This document shows, one piece after another, positions 8,130 through 17,127 of a stretch of DNA of 41,493 bases. The DNA comes from an uncultured Alphaproteobacteria bacterium (GTDB lineage: Bacteria > Pseudomonadota > Alphaproteobacteria > Caulobacterales > Aquidulcibacteraceae). Numbering within the stretch: the stretch's first letter is position 1; every line of letters begins with the position of its first letter. The notes below the pieces were generated by a model that worked only from the letters and a program-made list of their open reading frames with translations, did no database searches and was not told where the DNA came from. Made by a program: the position numbers and the translations under genes. The stretch covers positions 1-41,493 of the forward strand of contig CADEEL010000028.1 of assembly GCA_902826335.1 (NCBI GenBank). Reading direction: 5' to 3'.

Positions 8130-8993
8130 TCACGCGGACTGGGGCTTGAGCCCCTTGTAAAGATAGGCGGAGAGCGCCGCCTCAAGGCCGTAGAGCGCCA
8201 GCAGCGTCAATGCATGCATGGGCGCGATCACGGAAAGATACCTCAGCGGCTCGCGCGCGATCAACGCCGCGAAGGATTGCGGATCGAGCGGATTGGCGCC
8301 CAGCGCGCTCATGGCCAGCGCCTGCAGCCCCTGCAGCACGATCCAGACCGGCGCCAACGCGATGACGCGCGCGGCCATGATCCGCAGCATGTTGCCCTTG
8401 GTCCAGGCCCAGGTCTCGAACGTGCGGATGCGCTCTTCCGCCACGCTCGCCGGCGCGGCGAGATAGAGGCGCGAGGTCAGCGCCAGCCACACGAATGTGT
8501 AAACGCCGATCAGCAGCGCCAGAACGGGCCAGTGCTGGCTGGCGAGCTGTTGGGCGGCGGCCATTGTCGCGGCCGGATCGCCCTGCACGGATTCGATCAG
8601 CGCCCCGCCCTCCTCTCCGATGGCGACGCCGAACACGATCGAGCCAGGCAGCAGCGCCACCAGCATCACGATGAACATGAAAAAGGCGACGACGCCCATC
8701 GACGCCAGCACGCGCAGCGCATCCGCGCCGCGCCGTCGCGCATCCGCCGCGACGCCCAGGGGGCCGTGCAATTGCGCGGCGTAGACGCCGGCGATCACAA
8801 TCATCGCGGCGAGATCAAGCAGGAAACCGACGCCCATATTGGCGCCGGCGCGCTGCGCGGCGAAAGCGAAGCCGCTAAGCAGCAGCGCCCCACCCACCGC
8901 ATAGGGCCAGGCGCGCGGCAGGCCGGCGCGCCAGCCGCGCCAGGCGGCGGCAACGCTTTCCAGGATCGGAACATCTCCGGCCGGTGTAGGCAA
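8130..8993 (-). CDS. Multi-pass inner-membrane protein of unknown function
   Basis: The 287-residue product has about six hydrophobic segments, for example around YAVGGALLLSGFAFAA, AAMIVIAGVYAAQL, VVAFFMFIVMLVALLPG, PVLALLIGVYTFVWLALTS and a final pair near residues 215-280. There is a periplasmic/cytosolic loop rich in Ala-Gln in the middle. It resembles the uncharacterised membrane proteins annotated with DUF7847 or glycerophosphodiesterase membrane-domain names, but I cannot assign a function. The start is TTG 8993, preceded by a good AGGAGA site seven bases away. No operon partner is apparent. Confidence 0.8.
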   Translation of the reverse strand: MPTPAGDVPILESVAAAWRGWRAGLPRAWPYAVGGALLLSGFAFAAQRAGANMGVGFLLDLAAMIVIAGVYAAQLHGPLGVAADARRRGADALRVLASMGVVAFFMFIVMLVALLPGSIVFGVAIGEEGGALIESVQGDPAATMAAAQQLASQHWPVLALLIGVYTFVWLALTSRLYLAAPASVAEERIRTFETWAWTKGNMLRIMAARVIALAPVWIVLQGLQALAMSALGANPLDPQSFAALIAREPLRYLSVIAPMHALTLLALYGLEAALSAYLYKGLKPQSA

Positions 8994-9058
8994 GGTCTTC
9001 TCCTAACCACAGGGTATGGTCTGCTCATACCACATGCGTGGACGCGAGCGGGCAGCGG

Positions 9059-10285
9059 TCAGCGCGGATACGCGAACACAATGGGCAAAAACAATACTTG
9101 ATCAGCGCCGCAGGCATTGACCACGTTTGGTGCCGGGGCAACGGCCCATCTGTCAAATACACTCTCCACGGACCGTCGAAACGATCCTTCCGGCAAAGCA
9201 ACCGCGATGCGCCGATCGTCAATTCCTCCGGTATCGTTCAGCAACAATCTGACGACCACGACTCCAATTCGACCATCATATATTGCGTCGGTTGGGAATT
9301 CCGGCAAGGGCGTAGCACGCACTCTGTAAGCAGAAACACACGGTTGCTGAGCCTCGCTTCCACTGCTCGCGCTTTGCGTCTGGTCTTCGCCGTAAAGGCG
9401 CCGCCAAACTCGAAAATGCGCCGATTGTGCAATGGCACGAACAAGGCTACGCCAACCGACCGCAGTCGCGTAGGCGATGTCAACTTGTGAAAAACGCACT
9501 GCTCGCGGCTGCTCGCGAACCAATGCATAGAGAACGCCTGACGCCTCTGCAAACGCGCCCCTCGCCGCGACATAGGCCTCCACGTTCACACCGCCTGCAA
9601 CTCGCTCCCGTTCGCGGGTCTCCGACAAAATTGCAATCCCCTCGCCAATGCGCGCCTCGCCGCGCGCCAGTCGGTCGTCAAATGTCGCGCCGTTCGCAAG
9701 TTCGGCGGCCTGCGCCCAGGCCAAGCGGGCCGTCGCAAATTGCCGGCGGCGAAGGCCCCAATCTCCAATCGCGCGCGCTGAGGCGTGTCTAACTGATGCG
9801 AGATCGGCGCGACCATCGGCGCTTGCCAAGGCGCCCGTGAATTGTGCCCGCAGCTGCGCCAGTGCTTGCGCGGACGGCTGTGCGCTTTGGTCGGCCATTG
9901 CGTCGGCGCGCGCGACGACCAGTTGCGCCGCAATCGGATCGACCCCAGTCGAATCGCCCCTCGAGGCCGAGATGGCATGCGCCAATCGCGCAGGCTCCTG
10001 CGCGGACGCCGCTCTGTTCTGATCAAGGCGAACGAGCGCCAAGTTCAACGCTAATACGGCGGTTCGTCCGCCTTCTCCGTCGCGCGCTAAAGACGCATCC
10101 AGCGCCGCAGCTGCCTCTATCTCGGCTAGCGCAGGGTTTCCCCCCTCCAGCGCGGTGCGGTAGGCGCGGTAATGGTCCTGCACCGGGTTCGACGGCGGAG
10201 CGAACGGTATCGGTGATTGCGCAAGCGCGCCCCCGCCCATTGTGACAACAAGCGCTAAAGCTATAACTAACTTTCCCAAGGGCAT
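9059..10285 (-). CDS. Exported protein with helical repeats and a TonB-C-like C-terminus
   Basis: The 408-residue product starts with a signal peptide ([22 protein letters not shown]). The middle (about 35-290) is Ala-rich helical and TPR-like, with repeated ALA/ARA segments. The last 85 residues resemble a TonB C-terminal domain ([17 protein letters not shown], then [13 protein letters not shown] and [17 protein letters not shown]). There is no transmembrane anchor besides the signal peptide and no Pro-rich spanner, so it is not a classical TonB. ATG 10285 follows GGAAGGGGAGGG. The DNA is AT-richer than its neighbours (28/60 G+C at 9241-9300), which may mean transfer or weak selection. The function is unknown; a periplasmic scaffold is a guess. 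Confidence 0.78.
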   Translation of the reverse strand: MPLGKLVIALALVVTMGGGALAQSPIPFAPPSNPVQDHYRAYRTALEGGNPALAEIEAAAALDASLARDGEGGRTAVLALNLALVRLDQNRAASAQEPARLAHAISASRGDSTGVDPIAAQLVVARADAMADQSAQPSAQALAQLRAQFTGALASADGRADLASVRHASARAIGDWGLRRRQFATARLAWAQAAELANGATFDDRLARGEARIGEGIAILSETRERERVAGGVNVEAYVAARGAFAEASGVLYALVREQPRAVRFSQVDIAYATAVGWRSLVRAIAQSAHFRVWRRLYGEDQTQSASSGSEAQQPCVSAYRVRATPLPEFPTDAIYDGRIGVVVVRLLLNDTGGIDDRRIAVALPEGSFRRSVESVFDRWAVAPAPNVVNACGADQVLFLPIVFAYPR

Positions 10286-10330
10286 CCCTCCCCTTCCTCT
10301 TGCACTTTGCACCGGAAACGCAGCTACGTC

Positions 10331-11713
10331 ATGCACAGACCGGTTTGGCACATCATCGGCGCGGGGCTGGCGGGCTCGGAAGCGGCGTGGGCGCTGGTGC
10401 AAGCGGGCGCGCCCGTACGCCTCCACGAAATGCGCCCCGCGCGCATGACGCCCGCCCACAAGACGGATCACTGCGCCGAGCTCGTCTGTTCCAACTCCTT
10501 TCGCTCCGACGATTGGGAACACAACGCCGTGGGCCTTCTCCATGCGGAAATGCGCTGCGCCGGTTCGCTCGTCATGGCGTGCGCGGGGCCCGCCCAAGTG
10601 CCGGCGGGCGCGGCGCTCGCGGTGGACCGCGATGTCTTCTCCGCGGCGGTGACGGATGCGTTGCACACCCATCCGCTGATTGAGATCGTACGCACGGAAG
10701 TAACCGATCTATCCGCCTTCAGCGTGAATGAGCGTGTCATCGTCGCCACCGGCCCGCTCACGTCCGACGCGCTCGCCACGTCCATCCGTGAGCTGACGGG
10801 CGCGGACGCGCTCGCCTTCTTCGACGCGATCGCGCCCATCGTGCATGCGGACTCGATCGATCATTCCATCGCCTGGCGCCAATCGCGTTATGACAAGCCA
10901 GGCCCGGGCGGAGACACAGCCGCTTATGTGAATTGCCCACTGGATAAGGATCAGTACGAGGCGTTTGTGGCCGCGCTGCTTGCCGCGCCCAAGGCCGAGT
11001 TTCGCGACTGGGAAAAAGACACCCCCTATTTCGAAGGCTGCCTGCCCATCGAAGTGATGGCCGAGCGGGGCGCCGAAACGCTGCGCTTTGGGCCGATGAA
11101 GCCCGTGGGCCTGCGCGATCCGCGCACGGGCAAACGCCCCTACGCCGTCGTGCAGTTGCGGCAAGACAACGCGCTCGGCACGCTGTTCAATCTGGTGGGC
11201 TTTCAGACAAAGCTGAAGCATGGCGCCCAGCAGGAGATTTTCCGTACTATTCCTGGATTAGAAAGCGCAGTGTTCGCGCGCCTGGGCGGCGTGCATCGCA
11301 ATACGTTCCTGAATTCGCCCACGCTGCTCGATGCGCAGTTGAGACTTAAAACCGCGCCGCACATCCGTTTCGCCGGGCAGGTGACCGGCGTTGAGGGCTA
11401 TGTGGAAAGCGCCGCGCTGGGCCTTGTCGCGGGGCGGTACGCCGCCGCCGAAGCGCTGGGCCGAACGCTGGCGCCGCCGCCGCACACGACCGCGCTTGGC
11501 GCGCTCATCGCGCATGTGACCGGCGGGCATATGAGCGCGGGCGCGGGCTCCTTCCAGCCTATGAACATCAATTTCGGCCTCTTTCCGCCGATCGAGGCGC
11601 CGCCCGTGCGCGGCAAGGAGCGCGGCCGCGCACGCAAACGCGCCCTGGCCGTGCGCGCACTCGCCGATCTGGATGTGTGGCTGGGAACAGCTTGCGCATC
11701 CGCCGCCGCGTGA
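10331..11713 (+). CDS. trmFO: Folate-dependent tRNA (uracil-54-C5)-methyltransferase TrmFO
   Basis: TrmFO is a flavoprotein that methylates U54 of tRNA to ribothymidine, using methylenetetrahydrofolate and NAD(P)H. The 460-residue protein has the FAD dinucleotide motif [11 protein letters not shown] (10-20), the motif [11 protein letters not shown] with Cys53, [14 protein letters not shown] with a second conserved Cys near residue 237, and NINFGLFPP near the C-terminus. ATG 10331 is preferred over an upstream TTG because homology starts here. Its TGA is immediately followed, tail to tail, by the stop of the NDUFAF6-like gene (TGATCA at 11711-11716). In alphaproteobacteria trmFO often neighbours that gene and secDF, as here. 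Confidence 0.97.
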   Translation: MHRPVWHIIGAGLAGSEAAWALVQAGAPVRLHEMRPARMTPAHKTDHCAELVCSNSFRSDDWEHNAVGLLHAEMRCAGSLVMACAGPAQVPAGAALAVDRDVFSAAVTDALHTHPLIEIVRTEVTDLSAFSVNERVIVATGPLTSDALATSIRELTGADALAFFDAIAPIVHADSIDHSIAWRQSRYDKPGPGGDTAAYVNCPLDKDQYEAFVAALLAAPKAEFRDWEKDTPYFEGCLPIEVMAERGAETLRFGPMKPVGLRDPRTGKRPYAVVQLRQDNALGTLFNLVGFQTKLKHGAQQEIFRTIPGLESAVFARLGGVHRNTFLNSPTLLDAQLRLKTAPHIRFAGQVTGVEGYVESAALGLVAGRYAAAEALGRTLAPPPHTTALGALIAHVTGGHMSAGAGSFQPMNINFGLFPPIEAPPVRGKERGRARKRALAVRALADLDVWLGTACASAAA

Positions 11714-12463
11714 TCACACACGCCCGCTGACCTGCCCCCACAATAAGCGCGCGCGCCGCTCAAACAAGGACGTATCCGGACGATCGAGCAGAACGGGCGT
11801 GAGCGCTACATAGCCGATCGCCGGAAACGCCTCGGCGGCGATTGGCCGCGCCAGGGCGCCGCAGCGCGCATGCGCGGCGCGCGCCGTGTTCGCCATCAGG
11901 CGCAGCGACGCGGCCTCGTCACGCGCCTCGCGCGGCAGAAATGTCCGCCCGTGCACACGCCAAGCGTTGTTCGCGCTGAGCAATGACGCATAACCCCAAG
12001 CCCGCGCGGCTTCCGCGATCAGCGCTTCGGGCAGGGCTAGTTCACATGCCGCCGCCGCCAGCTTCAGGACGCCGCCGGCGGTCGCCAACGCATGCGCATC
12101 AAGCGCGGCCCAGGACGCGAACGGCGCGGCGCTGAAATCCGCCTCACCGTGCGCGGCGATGAGTTCCGCGAATGCGCTCAAAGGCAGAGGCGCCTCGGCA
12201 TGCGCGGCGGCCAGCGCCGCGAGCGCGGGATGAAGAGCGCCCGACGCGGCAAGATCGCCCAAGGCGTCCCGCCACCAGGCCAGGCGCAAGGCGCCGGCCG
12301 CCGGTTCGCGCGCGCGCTCCCCCACGCAGGCGATCTCGTGACCGACAGCGTAGATCGCCATGAGCCGCGCGCGCACACGGGCCGATGCAAATTGCGCGGC
12401 GGCCCAGCGATCTGGATCAAAGCGCCGAACGAGCGCCGAGATAGCTTGCGCGTTAGCCGCCAA
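11714..12463 (-). CDS. Squalene/phytoene-synthase-family protein, NDUFAF6-like
   Basis: The 249-residue protein has the fold family signature of squalene/phytoene synthases, but the Asp-rich metal motifs are missing: where the first would be, it reads IYAVGHEIACVGERAREP, and it continues with LRLAWWRDAL. This pattern resembles mitochondrial NDUFAF6, a respiratory complex I assembly factor, and its alphaproteobacterial relatives that sit beside secDF and trmFO. I therefore do not expect prenyl-synthase activity. The start is TTG 12463 and overlaps the end of the DUF989 gene by 11 bases, so the two are co-translated. Confidence 0.85.
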   Translation of the reverse strand: MAANAQAISALVRRFDPDRWAAAQFASARVRARLMAIYAVGHEIACVGERAREPAAGALRLAWWRDALGDLAASGALHPALAALAAAHAEAPLPLSAFAELIAAHGEADFSAAPFASWAALDAHALATAGGVLKLAAAACELALPEALIAEAARAWGYASLLSANNAWRVHGRTFLPREARDEAASLRLMANTARAAHARCGALARPIAAEAFPAIGYVALTPVLLDRPDTSLFERRARLLWGQVSGRV

Positions 12464-13091
12464 AGAGCGTCGTGGCCGCCGTCATGGCCACCAGCATGGG
12501 GACGGACAGAAAGGTGTTGGTGCGCGAGAACAGCATCGCCGTGCGCGCGGCCTTGGCCTTCACATCCTTATCGAGCGCGGCGTTCGCCTCACCGATGCCG
12601 AGCGCCTTTTGCTGGTTCGGCCAGATGACGAACCAGACATTGAACCACATGATGATGGCCAGCCACATGCCGATGCCGATGAAGATATGCTTGGGAACGG
12701 CGAAGGCCGGCGTATCGAGCGCGCCGAAAGTAAGCGCCTGGCCGAGATAACCCAAATTCCACGCCAGCAGGAGGCCGGTGATCAGCGTGAACATCGCCCC
12801 CCAGCGGAACCAGAAGAGCGCCGCCGGCGCGATGACCTTGGAGATCGCCGGGCCGCGATGCTCCTCCGGAATCTTGGGAACGTTCGGGATCTGCGTGAAA
12901 TTGAAATAATAAAGGTGCCCGATCCACATGATGCCGGTGAGCACATGCGCCCAACGCAGCAGCGCCTGGTAGAAGAGCGAACTGGGCGGGGGTTGATCGG
13001 CCCAGCTCACCGCCGCGAACAGAAGAAAGGCGAGGCCGACCGCCAGCGCAGTCCAGGCCACGCTTCGGATGTTCTGCAGAAAAGCGCCCAT
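12453..13091 (-). CDS. DUF989 / PuuD-like integral membrane protein
   Basis: The 212-residue product matches the membrane domain of PuuD (DUF989), reported as a urate hydroxylase in some bacteria. Four hydrophobic segments are visible, with WAHVLTGIMWIGHLYYFNF, ALFWFRWGAMFTLITGLLL and IGMWLAIIMWFNVWFVIWP; His and Trp residues in them could bind haem or quinone. The cytochrome c domain found in full-length PuuD is absent. No purine-degradation gene is near, so urate oxidation is doubtful. ATG 13091 follows GGAGGGATCA, which I prefer to a longer start at 13118. It lies between secF and the NDUFAF6-like gene. Confidence 0.85.
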   Translation of the reverse strand: MGAFLQNIRSVAWTALAVGLAFLLFAAVSWADQPPPSSLFYQALLRWAHVLTGIMWIGHLYYFNFTQIPNVPKIPEEHRGPAISKVIAPAALFWFRWGAMFTLITGLLLAWNLGYLGQALTFGALDTPAFAVPKHIFIGIGMWLAIIMWFNVWFVIWPNQQKALGIGEANAALDKDVKAKAARTAMLFSRTNTFLSVPMLVAMTAATTLFGG

Positions 13092-13166
13092 TGATCCCTC
13101 CGGAAACTCTCCGCTCATTTAGTCCGGAATCGGCAGGGCGGAAAACCCCAGATGGAATGCGGATGA

Positions 13167-14189
13167 TTAGGCCGTTCCGCGCGCGGCGGCGGGCGCCGTA
13201 TCGCCTTCCCCGCCGCGCTTGACGCCCCAGATCAGCACGGCAGGCGCGGCCACGTAGAGCGAGGAATAGGTGCCGACGATGATGCCGAAAATCATAGCGA
13301 TGGCGAAGCCGGAGAGGGCCTCGCCGCCAAAATAGAGCAGGCCGACAAGCGCGAGCAGCGCCGTGCAGCCGGTGATGATGGTGCGCGACAGCGTTTCATT
13401 CAGGGAAAGGTCAATCACCTGGCCGAGCGGAAGGCGTTTGAACTTACGCAAATTCTCCCGCATCCGATCGAACACCACGACCGTGTCGTTCATAGAATAA
13501 CCGATGATGGTGAGCAGCGCGGCGATGATGGTGAGCGTGAATTCAAGCCGGAAGAATGAAAAGAGGCCGAGCGTCAAGATCACGTCATGGAAGAGCGCCA
13601 AGACGCCGCCAAGGCCGAACTGCCACTCGAACCGGAACCAGATATAGATCAGCATCAGCAGGATCGCGAGGCCAAGCGCGATGAGGCCGGACGTGAACAA
13701 TTCCTCCGACACCTTGGGCCCGACAACTTCGACCCGCGGAAACGTGACGCTGTCCACCGCGGCGCTGATGCGGGCGCGCACATCGGCGTTGACGCGTTCG
13801 GAATCCGCCGCGGCGGGCGTCTCAAAGCGGATGAGCGCGCGGCGCGGATCGCCGAAGCTCTGCACTTGGATGTCGCCCACATTGAGGGCGGAGACAGCCG
13901 CGCGCACCCGCCCGATATCGATCGGCGTAGGCGCCTGCAGCTCAAGCAGCGTGCCCCCTTTGAAATCGATGCCGAGATTAAAACCCTCGGAAAGAACCGC
14001 GCCAAGGCGCTCCAGCGGCCCGCCTTCCGCCGCCTGGTACATGGCGATCGGGCTTTGCCGGAAGCCGGCGGTGAACATCGACGTGATCGAGCCGAGCACC
14101 AGCGCGACCGAGAGGAAGGCCGCAAAACCGGCGAACTTCACATAGGTGAAATTCGTCTTTTCCGGCAGCAGGCGGATGAGTGGCCACAT
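13167..14189 (-). CDS. secF: Protein translocase subunit SecF
   Basis: SecF forms, with SecD, a proton-driven machine in the inner membrane that pulls substrates out of SecYEG on the periplasmic side. The 340-residue protein has a first transmembrane helix (FAGFAAFLSVALVLGSI), the periplasmic P1 signature FNLGIDFKGGTLLEL, and five further helices including SMNDTVVVFDRMRENLRK, the conserved cytoplasmic motif. The ATG at 14189 is 13 bases after the secD stop. The order yajC-secD-secF is the usual operon. The C-terminal tail is short and Gly/Ala-rich. Confidence 0.97.
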   Translation of the reverse strand: MWPLIRLLPEKTNFTYVKFAGFAAFLSVALVLGSITSMFTAGFRQSPIAMYQAAEGGPLERLGAVLSEGFNLGIDFKGGTLLELQAPTPIDIGRVRAAVSALNVGDIQVQSFGDPRRALIRFETPAAADSERVNADVRARISAAVDSVTFPRVEVVGPKVSEELFTSGLIALGLAILLMLIYIWFRFEWQFGLGGVLALFHDVILTLGLFSFFRLEFTLTIIAALLTIIGYSMNDTVVVFDRMRENLRKFKRLPLGQVIDLSLNETLSRTIITGCTALLALVGLLYFGGEALSGFAIAMIFGIIVGTYSSLYVAAPAVLIWGVKRGGEGDTAPAAARGTA

Positions 14190-14202
14190 GGGTTTATCCC
14201 GC

Positions 14203-15819
14203 TCAGATCGGCAATTGCTTGGGCCGCGCCATGCGGAACCACAGCGCGACGAGGATTTGCGTCACCAACACGGCCGTGAACACGGATGTGACGACGCCGA
14301 TGGACAAGGTCCACGCAAAGCCCCGCACCGGCCCCGCGCCGAATTGAAAAAGAATAAGCGCGGCGAGGATCGTGGTGAGGTTTGCGTCCACGATCGTCAC
14401 CATGGCGCGCGCGAAGCCCGCCTCGATGGCGAGCGCGGCGCCGCGCCCGTTGCGCTGCTCTTCCCGCATGCGCTCATAGATGAGCACGTTGGCGTCCACC
14501 GCCATGGCGATGGTGAGGATGAGGCCGGCGATGCCGGGCAGAGTCAGCGTCGCGCCCACGAGCGACATCGCGGCGATCACCAACACGCCATTTATGATGA
14601 GCGCGATGCAGGCGAAAACGCCGAACAGGCCATACGCCAGCACCATGAAAATCAGCGTCGCGATGCCTGCGATGATCCCGGCGACAGAGCCCGACTCGAT
14701 CGCGTCCTGCCCTAATTCGGCGCCGACGCTGCGCTGTTCGATGACGGCGAGGGGCGCCGGCAGCGCGCCCGCGCGCAGGAGGATCGCCAATTCGTTGGCG
14801 CGTTCGGGCGTGAAGCCGCCGCTGATCTGGCCCGAGCCGCCGCAAATCGGTTCATTTATCACCGGCGCGGTCAGCACGCGATCATCCAGCACGACGGCGA
14901 AACGCTCGCGCGTGTGTTCAGTCGTGAGGCGGCAAAAAATGCGCGAGCCTTCGCCATCGAAGCGGAAGGAGACGATGGGCTCGTTGGTTTGGGAATCGAA
15001 GCGCGGCTGGGCGTCGTTCAGACGCTCGCCCGTCAGCGAAGGCCGCCGGCGCACGACAACGCCGCCCTGTTCTTCTTCCTGGTTGGCGAATTGAAGGAGC
15101 TGAGAGCCCGGCGAAAGCCGGCCCGCCGCCACGTCTTCTGGGTTGGCGCGCTCATCCAGCAAGTGGAACGTGAGGCGCGCCGTCTGCCCGATGCGCGAGC
15201 GCAGCTCCGTTGGGTCCGATTGGCCCGGCGCCTGCACGATGATGCGGTCATTCCCCTGGCGCGTGATGGTGACTTCGCTGACGCCGGTCGGATCGACGCG
15301 GCGGCGAATGATCTCGATCGACTGGCCCACGGCCTGGCGCGCCAATTGGCGCAGCGCTTCCGGCGTGACGCGCGCCTCGATGAGGCCTTCTGCGCCTTGC
15401 GTGAACTCGATATCCGGCACGCCCGTGCCGAAGGCGCTCGTCTGAATCGGGTTGGCGATGGCCGCAAGAGCTGTCATCGCGCGCTCGGCGTCGCTCGGAT
15501 TGAGGAGGCGAATGCGCGCGGCATCGCCCACCACGCCGCGCCCGGAATATTGAATGCGCGGGCGCACTTCGCGCAGCGCCGAGCCCATGGAATCAGCGAC
15601 GTTTTCTAGCTTCTGACGCCGCAAGGTCGCCGTATCGATCTCCAGCAGCAGGTGCGAACCGCCGCGCAAATCGAGGCCTAAATTCAGCGTCGAATTGCGC
15701 AGGAACTCAGGCAACGCGCCGCGCGCGCTTTCAGGCACGGCGTTCGGGATCGCAAACAAGAGGCCGAGCAGCGTCGCCGCGACGACCATGATAACGCGCC
15801 ACCGCGCGACTTGAAGCAT
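14203..15819 (-). CDS. secD: Protein translocase subunit SecD
   Basis: SecD (538 residues) carries an N-terminal helix (WRVIMVVAATLLGLLFAIPN), the motif LNLGLDLRGGSHLLLE, the large periplasmic P1 domain, and a C-terminal block of five helices with AVDANVLIYERMREE and GFAWTLSIGVVTS. Length is normal for alphaproteobacteria (shorter than E. coli's 615). It acts with SecF in late protein translocation. I chose ATG 15819, one base after the yajC stop (TGA-G-ATG), rather than a longer frame that runs back through yajC; this spacing implies translational coupling. Confidence 0.97.
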   Translation of the reverse strand: MLQVARWRVIMVVAATLLGLLFAIPNAVPESARGALPEFLRNSTLNLGLDLRGGSHLLLEIDTATLRRQKLENVADSMGSALREVRPRIQYSGRGVVGDAARIRLLNPSDAERAMTALAAIANPIQTSAFGTGVPDIEFTQGAEGLIEARVTPEALRQLARQAVGQSIEIIRRRVDPTGVSEVTITRQGNDRIIVQAPGQSDPTELRSRIGQTARLTFHLLDERANPEDVAAGRLSPGSQLLQFANQEEEQGGVVVRRRPSLTGERLNDAQPRFDSQTNEPIVSFRFDGEGSRIFCRLTTEHTRERFAVVLDDRVLTAPVINEPICGGSGQISGGFTPERANELAILLRAGALPAPLAVIEQRSVGAELGQDAIESGSVAGIIAGIATLIFMVLAYGLFGVFACIALIINGVLVIAAMSLVGATLTLPGIAGLILTIAMAVDANVLIYERMREEQRNGRGAALAIEAGFARAMVTIVDANLTTILAALILFQFGAGPVRGFAWTLSIGVVTSVFTAVLVTQILVALWFRMARPKQLPI

Positions 15820-15820
15820 C

Positions 15821-16177
15821 TCAGCTGGCCGTGGAATCGTTGGCCGGCGCGGGCTCGGTCTTGGCGCGCACGTCGCTGATCGTGCCGCGCACAACGCGCA
15901 CTTCGACGTTCGGAGCGAGCTCGACGCGGAGCTCATCATCCGCGACCGACTTCACCTTGCCGATGAGCCCGCCGGACGTGACCACCACATCCCCGCGCTT
16001 GACGCCGGCGATCATCTCCTGGTGCGCCTTCATGCGGCGCTGCTGGGGCCGGATCAGCAGGAAATAGAAAATGACCAGCACGATCAGCAGCGGCGCGATC
16101 TGCATGATCATCGCGGTGGTCGGGTCGGCCGCGGCGGGCGAGCCGGCGGTCTGGGCGTAAGCGTCTGACAAAAACAT
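15821..16177 (-). CDS. yajC: Preprotein translocase subunit YajC
   Basis: YajC is a small inner-membrane partner of SecDF. The 118-residue product has a single membrane helix (APLLIVLVIFYFLLI) followed by the family signature RPQQRRMKAHQEMI and a small beta domain (RGDVVVTSGGLIGKV). The start ATG 16177 has a GAGG site upstream; a longer frame to 16270 has no support. It heads the leftward operon yajC-secD-secF. The 119-base gap to the divergent DUF815 gene (16178-16296) should hold both promoters, though I could not pick clear boxes. Confidence 0.96.
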   Translation of the reverse strand: MFLSDAYAQTAGSPAAADPTTAMIMQIAPLLIVLVIFYFLLIRPQQRRMKAHQEMIAGVKRGDVVVTSGGLIGKVKSVADDELRVELAPNVEVRVVRGTISDVRAKTEPAPANDSTAS

Positions 16178-16296
16178 GGAGCCTCGGGTCTGGCGGCCGG
16201 ATGCGGCCGAATTCGGGCGCGGGGCTATCATGCCCTCGGCGGCGCGGACTATATCGGCGCCGCCCGCCAATTCAACGCGGCTGAAGTACGGTTTCT

Positions 16297-17124
16297 ATGG
16301 AAGATGATCCCCTGAAGCGCATCGCCGCCGCCCTGGAGCGGCTTGCTCCGCCCACGCAGGGCGCCGATCTAAGCGCAGGAACGCGCTTCCGTTGGACGCC
16401 AGCCGGCCCCGCGCAGGCGGGCGCCGACGAGGGACCGCCCATTTCCCTACTGCTGGGCGTTGACCCTCAAAAAGGCAAGCTGCTTGCCAATACGCGGCGT
16501 TTCGCCGCCGGGGCCCGGGCCAATCACGCCCTGCTCTGGGGCGCGCGGGGAACGGGCAAGAGCGCGCTCATTAAGGCCGTGCACGCCGCGGTCTTGGCCG
16601 AGGCGCCCGATCTCAAGCTGGTCGAGGCGCCAAGCCAGGATACGCGCGCGCTGGTCCACGCGCTCATAGGTCTGCGCGCCCAGCCCAGTCCCGTCATTCT
16701 CTTCCTCGACGATCTCTCATTCGAAACCGATGACGCGGCGATGAAGGCGCTTAAGCCCGCTTTGGACGGCGGCCTCAATGCGGGCGGGCGGCTCGTTGTC
16801 TACGCAACATCCAATCGGCGCCACCTTGTCGCGCGCGACGCACGCGAGAATTCCGACGATCTCTTCTGGAAAGACACGGCCGAGGAGCATTTGGCGCTCG
16901 CCGATCGCTTCGGCCTGTGGCTCGGCTTCCACGCGCTCGATCAGACGGGCTATCTCGCCATCGTGCGCGCCTATGCGGCGCACTTCAAATTGCCGATATC
17001 GGCCGAAGCGTTGGAGCATGAAGCGCTACTTTGGGCGCGTACGCGCGCCGCGCGCAGCGGCCGAACAGCCTGGCAATTCTTTGTTGATCTGGCGGGGCGG
17101 TTGGAACGCGAGTTGGTGTTTTAG
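16297..17124 (+). CDS. DUF815 AAA-type ATP-binding protein
   Basis: The 275-residue protein is a DUF815-family P-loop ATPase. Walker A is GARGTGKS (82-89), Walker B is VILFLDDLSFE, and there is the family phrase LVVYATSNRRHL with the following DxxENSDDL segment. Such proteins are predicted AAA+ ATPases; their role is not established. The N-terminus has a short helix before the ATPase domain. It stands alone on the rightward strand inside the otherwise leftward nlpD-like/yajC block, a position also typical for it in other alphaproteobacteria. Its stop is four bases from the stop of the nlpD-like gene. Confidence 0.92.
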   Translation: MEDDPLKRIAAALERLAPPTQGADLSAGTRFRWTPAGPAQAGADEGPPISLLLGVDPQKGKLLANTRRFAAGARANHALLWGARGTGKSALIKAVHAAVLAEAPDLKLVEAPSQDTRALVHALIGLRAQPSPVILFLDDLSFETDDAAMKALKPALDGGLNAGGRLVVYATSNRRHLVARDARENSDDLFWKDTAEEHLALADRFGLWLGFHALDQTGYLAIVRAYAAHFKLPISAEALEHEALLWARTRAARSGRTAWQFFVDLAGRLERELVF

Positions 17125-17127
17125 AGG

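Noticed and set aside
11714-12463. A terpenoid or carotenoid biosynthetic gene
   Set aside because: The Asp-rich catalytic motifs are absent and context is that of NDUFAF6-like genes.
12453-13091. A uricase (urate oxidation) pathway based on the PuuD-like gene
   Set aside because: The cytochrome c domain is missing and no purine-degradation gene is nearby, so I keep only the family name.
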